This document shows, in pieces, positions 4,841 through 5,374 of a stretch of DNA of 5,374 nucleotides. The notes under the pieces were generated by a model. That model was not told the DNA's origin. It searched no databases and saw only the letters and a list, made by a program, of their open reading frames with translations. Each line of letters begins with the position of its first letter. Position 1 is the stretch's first letter. The position numbers were made by a program, and so were the translations under genes. Origin of the DNA: Modestobacter sp. (GTDB lineage: Bacteria; Actinomycetota; Actinomycetes; Mycobacteriales; Geodermatophilaceae); the NCBI GenBank assembly GCA_025963425.1, contig JAOPUQ010000447.1, positions 1-5,374 of the forward strand, in the 5' to 3' direction.

Positions 4841-5374
4841 TCATCCTCGAGCTGCCGCCACCCCGACCGCACCGGCCGGGGAGCGCGGACGGCGAAACGC
4901 CGGGCGCCCCGCCTCGGTGACGGCGGCGACCGCGTACTCGGCCAGCGCGGCCAGTTCCCGGCGGTCCGCGCCGGCCGGGTCGAGTGCGGGCAGCAGGTGC
5001 AGCTCGACGACGAGTCCGCGGGTGGCCACCACCCGGGTCAGGCTGCGTGCGAGCGGGTGCCCGGCCAGCTGGGCGGCCACGGCGTCCCCGACGTCCGTCC
5101 GGTAGCGGACGGCGACCGGACAGACCGGCGCACCGGCGTCCACGGCGGCCTGCAACAGGGTCGGGCGGAACTGCCCGAGCCCGGCCCCGGCCGGCGTCCT
5201 CCCCTCGGGGCGGACCGTCACGGTCTGCCCGTCGCGCAGCAGCTCCGCGACCCGGTCGACGGTGGGGGTGCGCACCGGAAGGCCGGGGACGGCGGTGAGC
5301 AGGGCCAGCTCGTCGACCCAGCAGACCGAGTTGGCCACGACGAGGTGGCCGGCGCCGGCGCCGGTCCGCGGCCA
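4841..5374 (-). CDS. PlsC-like acyltransferase, 5' end outside window, degenerate core
   Basis: The visible 177 residues are the C-terminal part of a 1-acyl-sn-glycerol-3-phosphate acyltransferase (PlsC/LPLAT) family member; the frame stays open to the right edge. Intact relatives acylate lysophosphatidic acid at the membrane during phospholipid synthesis. Family marks are VANSVCWVDELALL (13-26 of the visible part), RPEGRT (55-60), LGQFRPTLLQAAVDAGAPV (66-84), PVAVRYR (86-92) and RVVATRGLVVELHLLPALDP near the C-terminus. Two defects stand out. Block I normally reads NHxxxxD, but here it is NSVCWVD, so the catalytic histidine is serine. Only 35 residues separate that Asp from the PEG glutamate, against roughly 60 or more usually, so block II is gone, and F of FPEG is R. 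The frame has no stop or frameshift. I infer an inactive or decaying paralogue; an unusual enzyme is less likely. Confidence 0.75.
   Translation of the reverse strand, partial: WPRTGAGAGHLVVANSVCWVDELALLTAVPGLPVRTPTVDRVAELLRDGQTVTVRPEGRTPAGAGLGQFRPTLLQAAVDAGAPVCPVAVRYRTDVGDAVAAQLAGHPLARSLTRVVATRGLVVELHLLPALDPAGADRRELAALAEYAVAAVTEAGRPAFRRPRSPAGAVGVAAARG

Noticed and set aside
4753..4872. N-terminal extension of PPK2 to the ATG at 4872
   Set aside because: The extra 40 residues are arginine-rich and unlike the family, would overlap the acyltransferase gene, and lack an evident RBS, while the GTG at 4752 has one.
3724..4920. 398-codon plus-strand open frame across ppk2
   Set aside because: It lies antisense to a complete PPK2 with all catalytic motifs. 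Its own protein is repetitive in H, P, V and L, with no recognisable domain.
1..5374. Search for a novel multi-gene system, CRISPR array, mobile element or RNA gene
   Set aside because: No direct-repeat array, transposase, integrase, att-like duplication or tRNA/rRNA fold was seen. The intact genes belong to known families and lie mostly in separate transcription units.

Overview
The window is very GC-rich (roughly 70% or more by eye), with strong third-position G/C, GTG starts and strong Shine-Dalgarno sites. It carries a DUF3097 gene, a family typical of actinobacteria. This suggests the chromosome of a high-GC actinobacterium. Geodermatophilaceae-like (Blastococcus, Geodermatophilus, Modestobacter) is my best guess from remembered protein style, not from a search.

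Layout, left to right. (1) Positions 1 to about 640 hold no intact gene. The minus strand carries broken remnants of two hydrolases placed head to tail: an SGNH/GDSL-type hydrolase fragment (about 415-615) and a calcineurin-like metallophosphoesterase fragment (1-414, running off the left edge). (2) 784-1623 (+): a complete aldo/keto reductase of the 2,5-diketo-D-gluconate reductase type, with a good RBS and a possible stress-sigma promoter. (3) 1660-2469 (-): a complete DUF3097 protein, convergent with the reductase and starting at GTG. (4) 2470-2748: a divergent promoter region with a perfect 13-bp inverted repeat. (5) 2749-3654 (+): a PRC-barrel/DUF2382 stress-type protein with a disordered, repeat-bearing linker. 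(6) 3669-3706: a very strong hairpin between convergent genes. (7) 3757-4752 (-): a polyphosphate kinase 2 (PPK2). (8) 4841-5374 (-): the 3' part of a PlsC-like acyltransferase, cut by the right edge, that lacks the catalytic histidine and the middle of the family's core.

The genes look like separately transcribed single units, because orientation alternates and hairpins lie between them; the only same-strand neighbours that could be co-transcribed are the acyltransferase and ppk2. The reductase, the PRC-barrel/DUF2382 protein and PPK2 all fit a loose stress or energy-maintenance theme, but nothing shows that they form one system. I see no phage, IS element, CRISPR array, toxin-antitoxin pair, RNA gene or defence island. 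The points most worth a second look are the TOPRIM-like motif order in DUF3097, the 13-bp inverted repeat ahead of it, the acyltransferase that has lost key motifs, and the paired hydrolase remnants at the left end.
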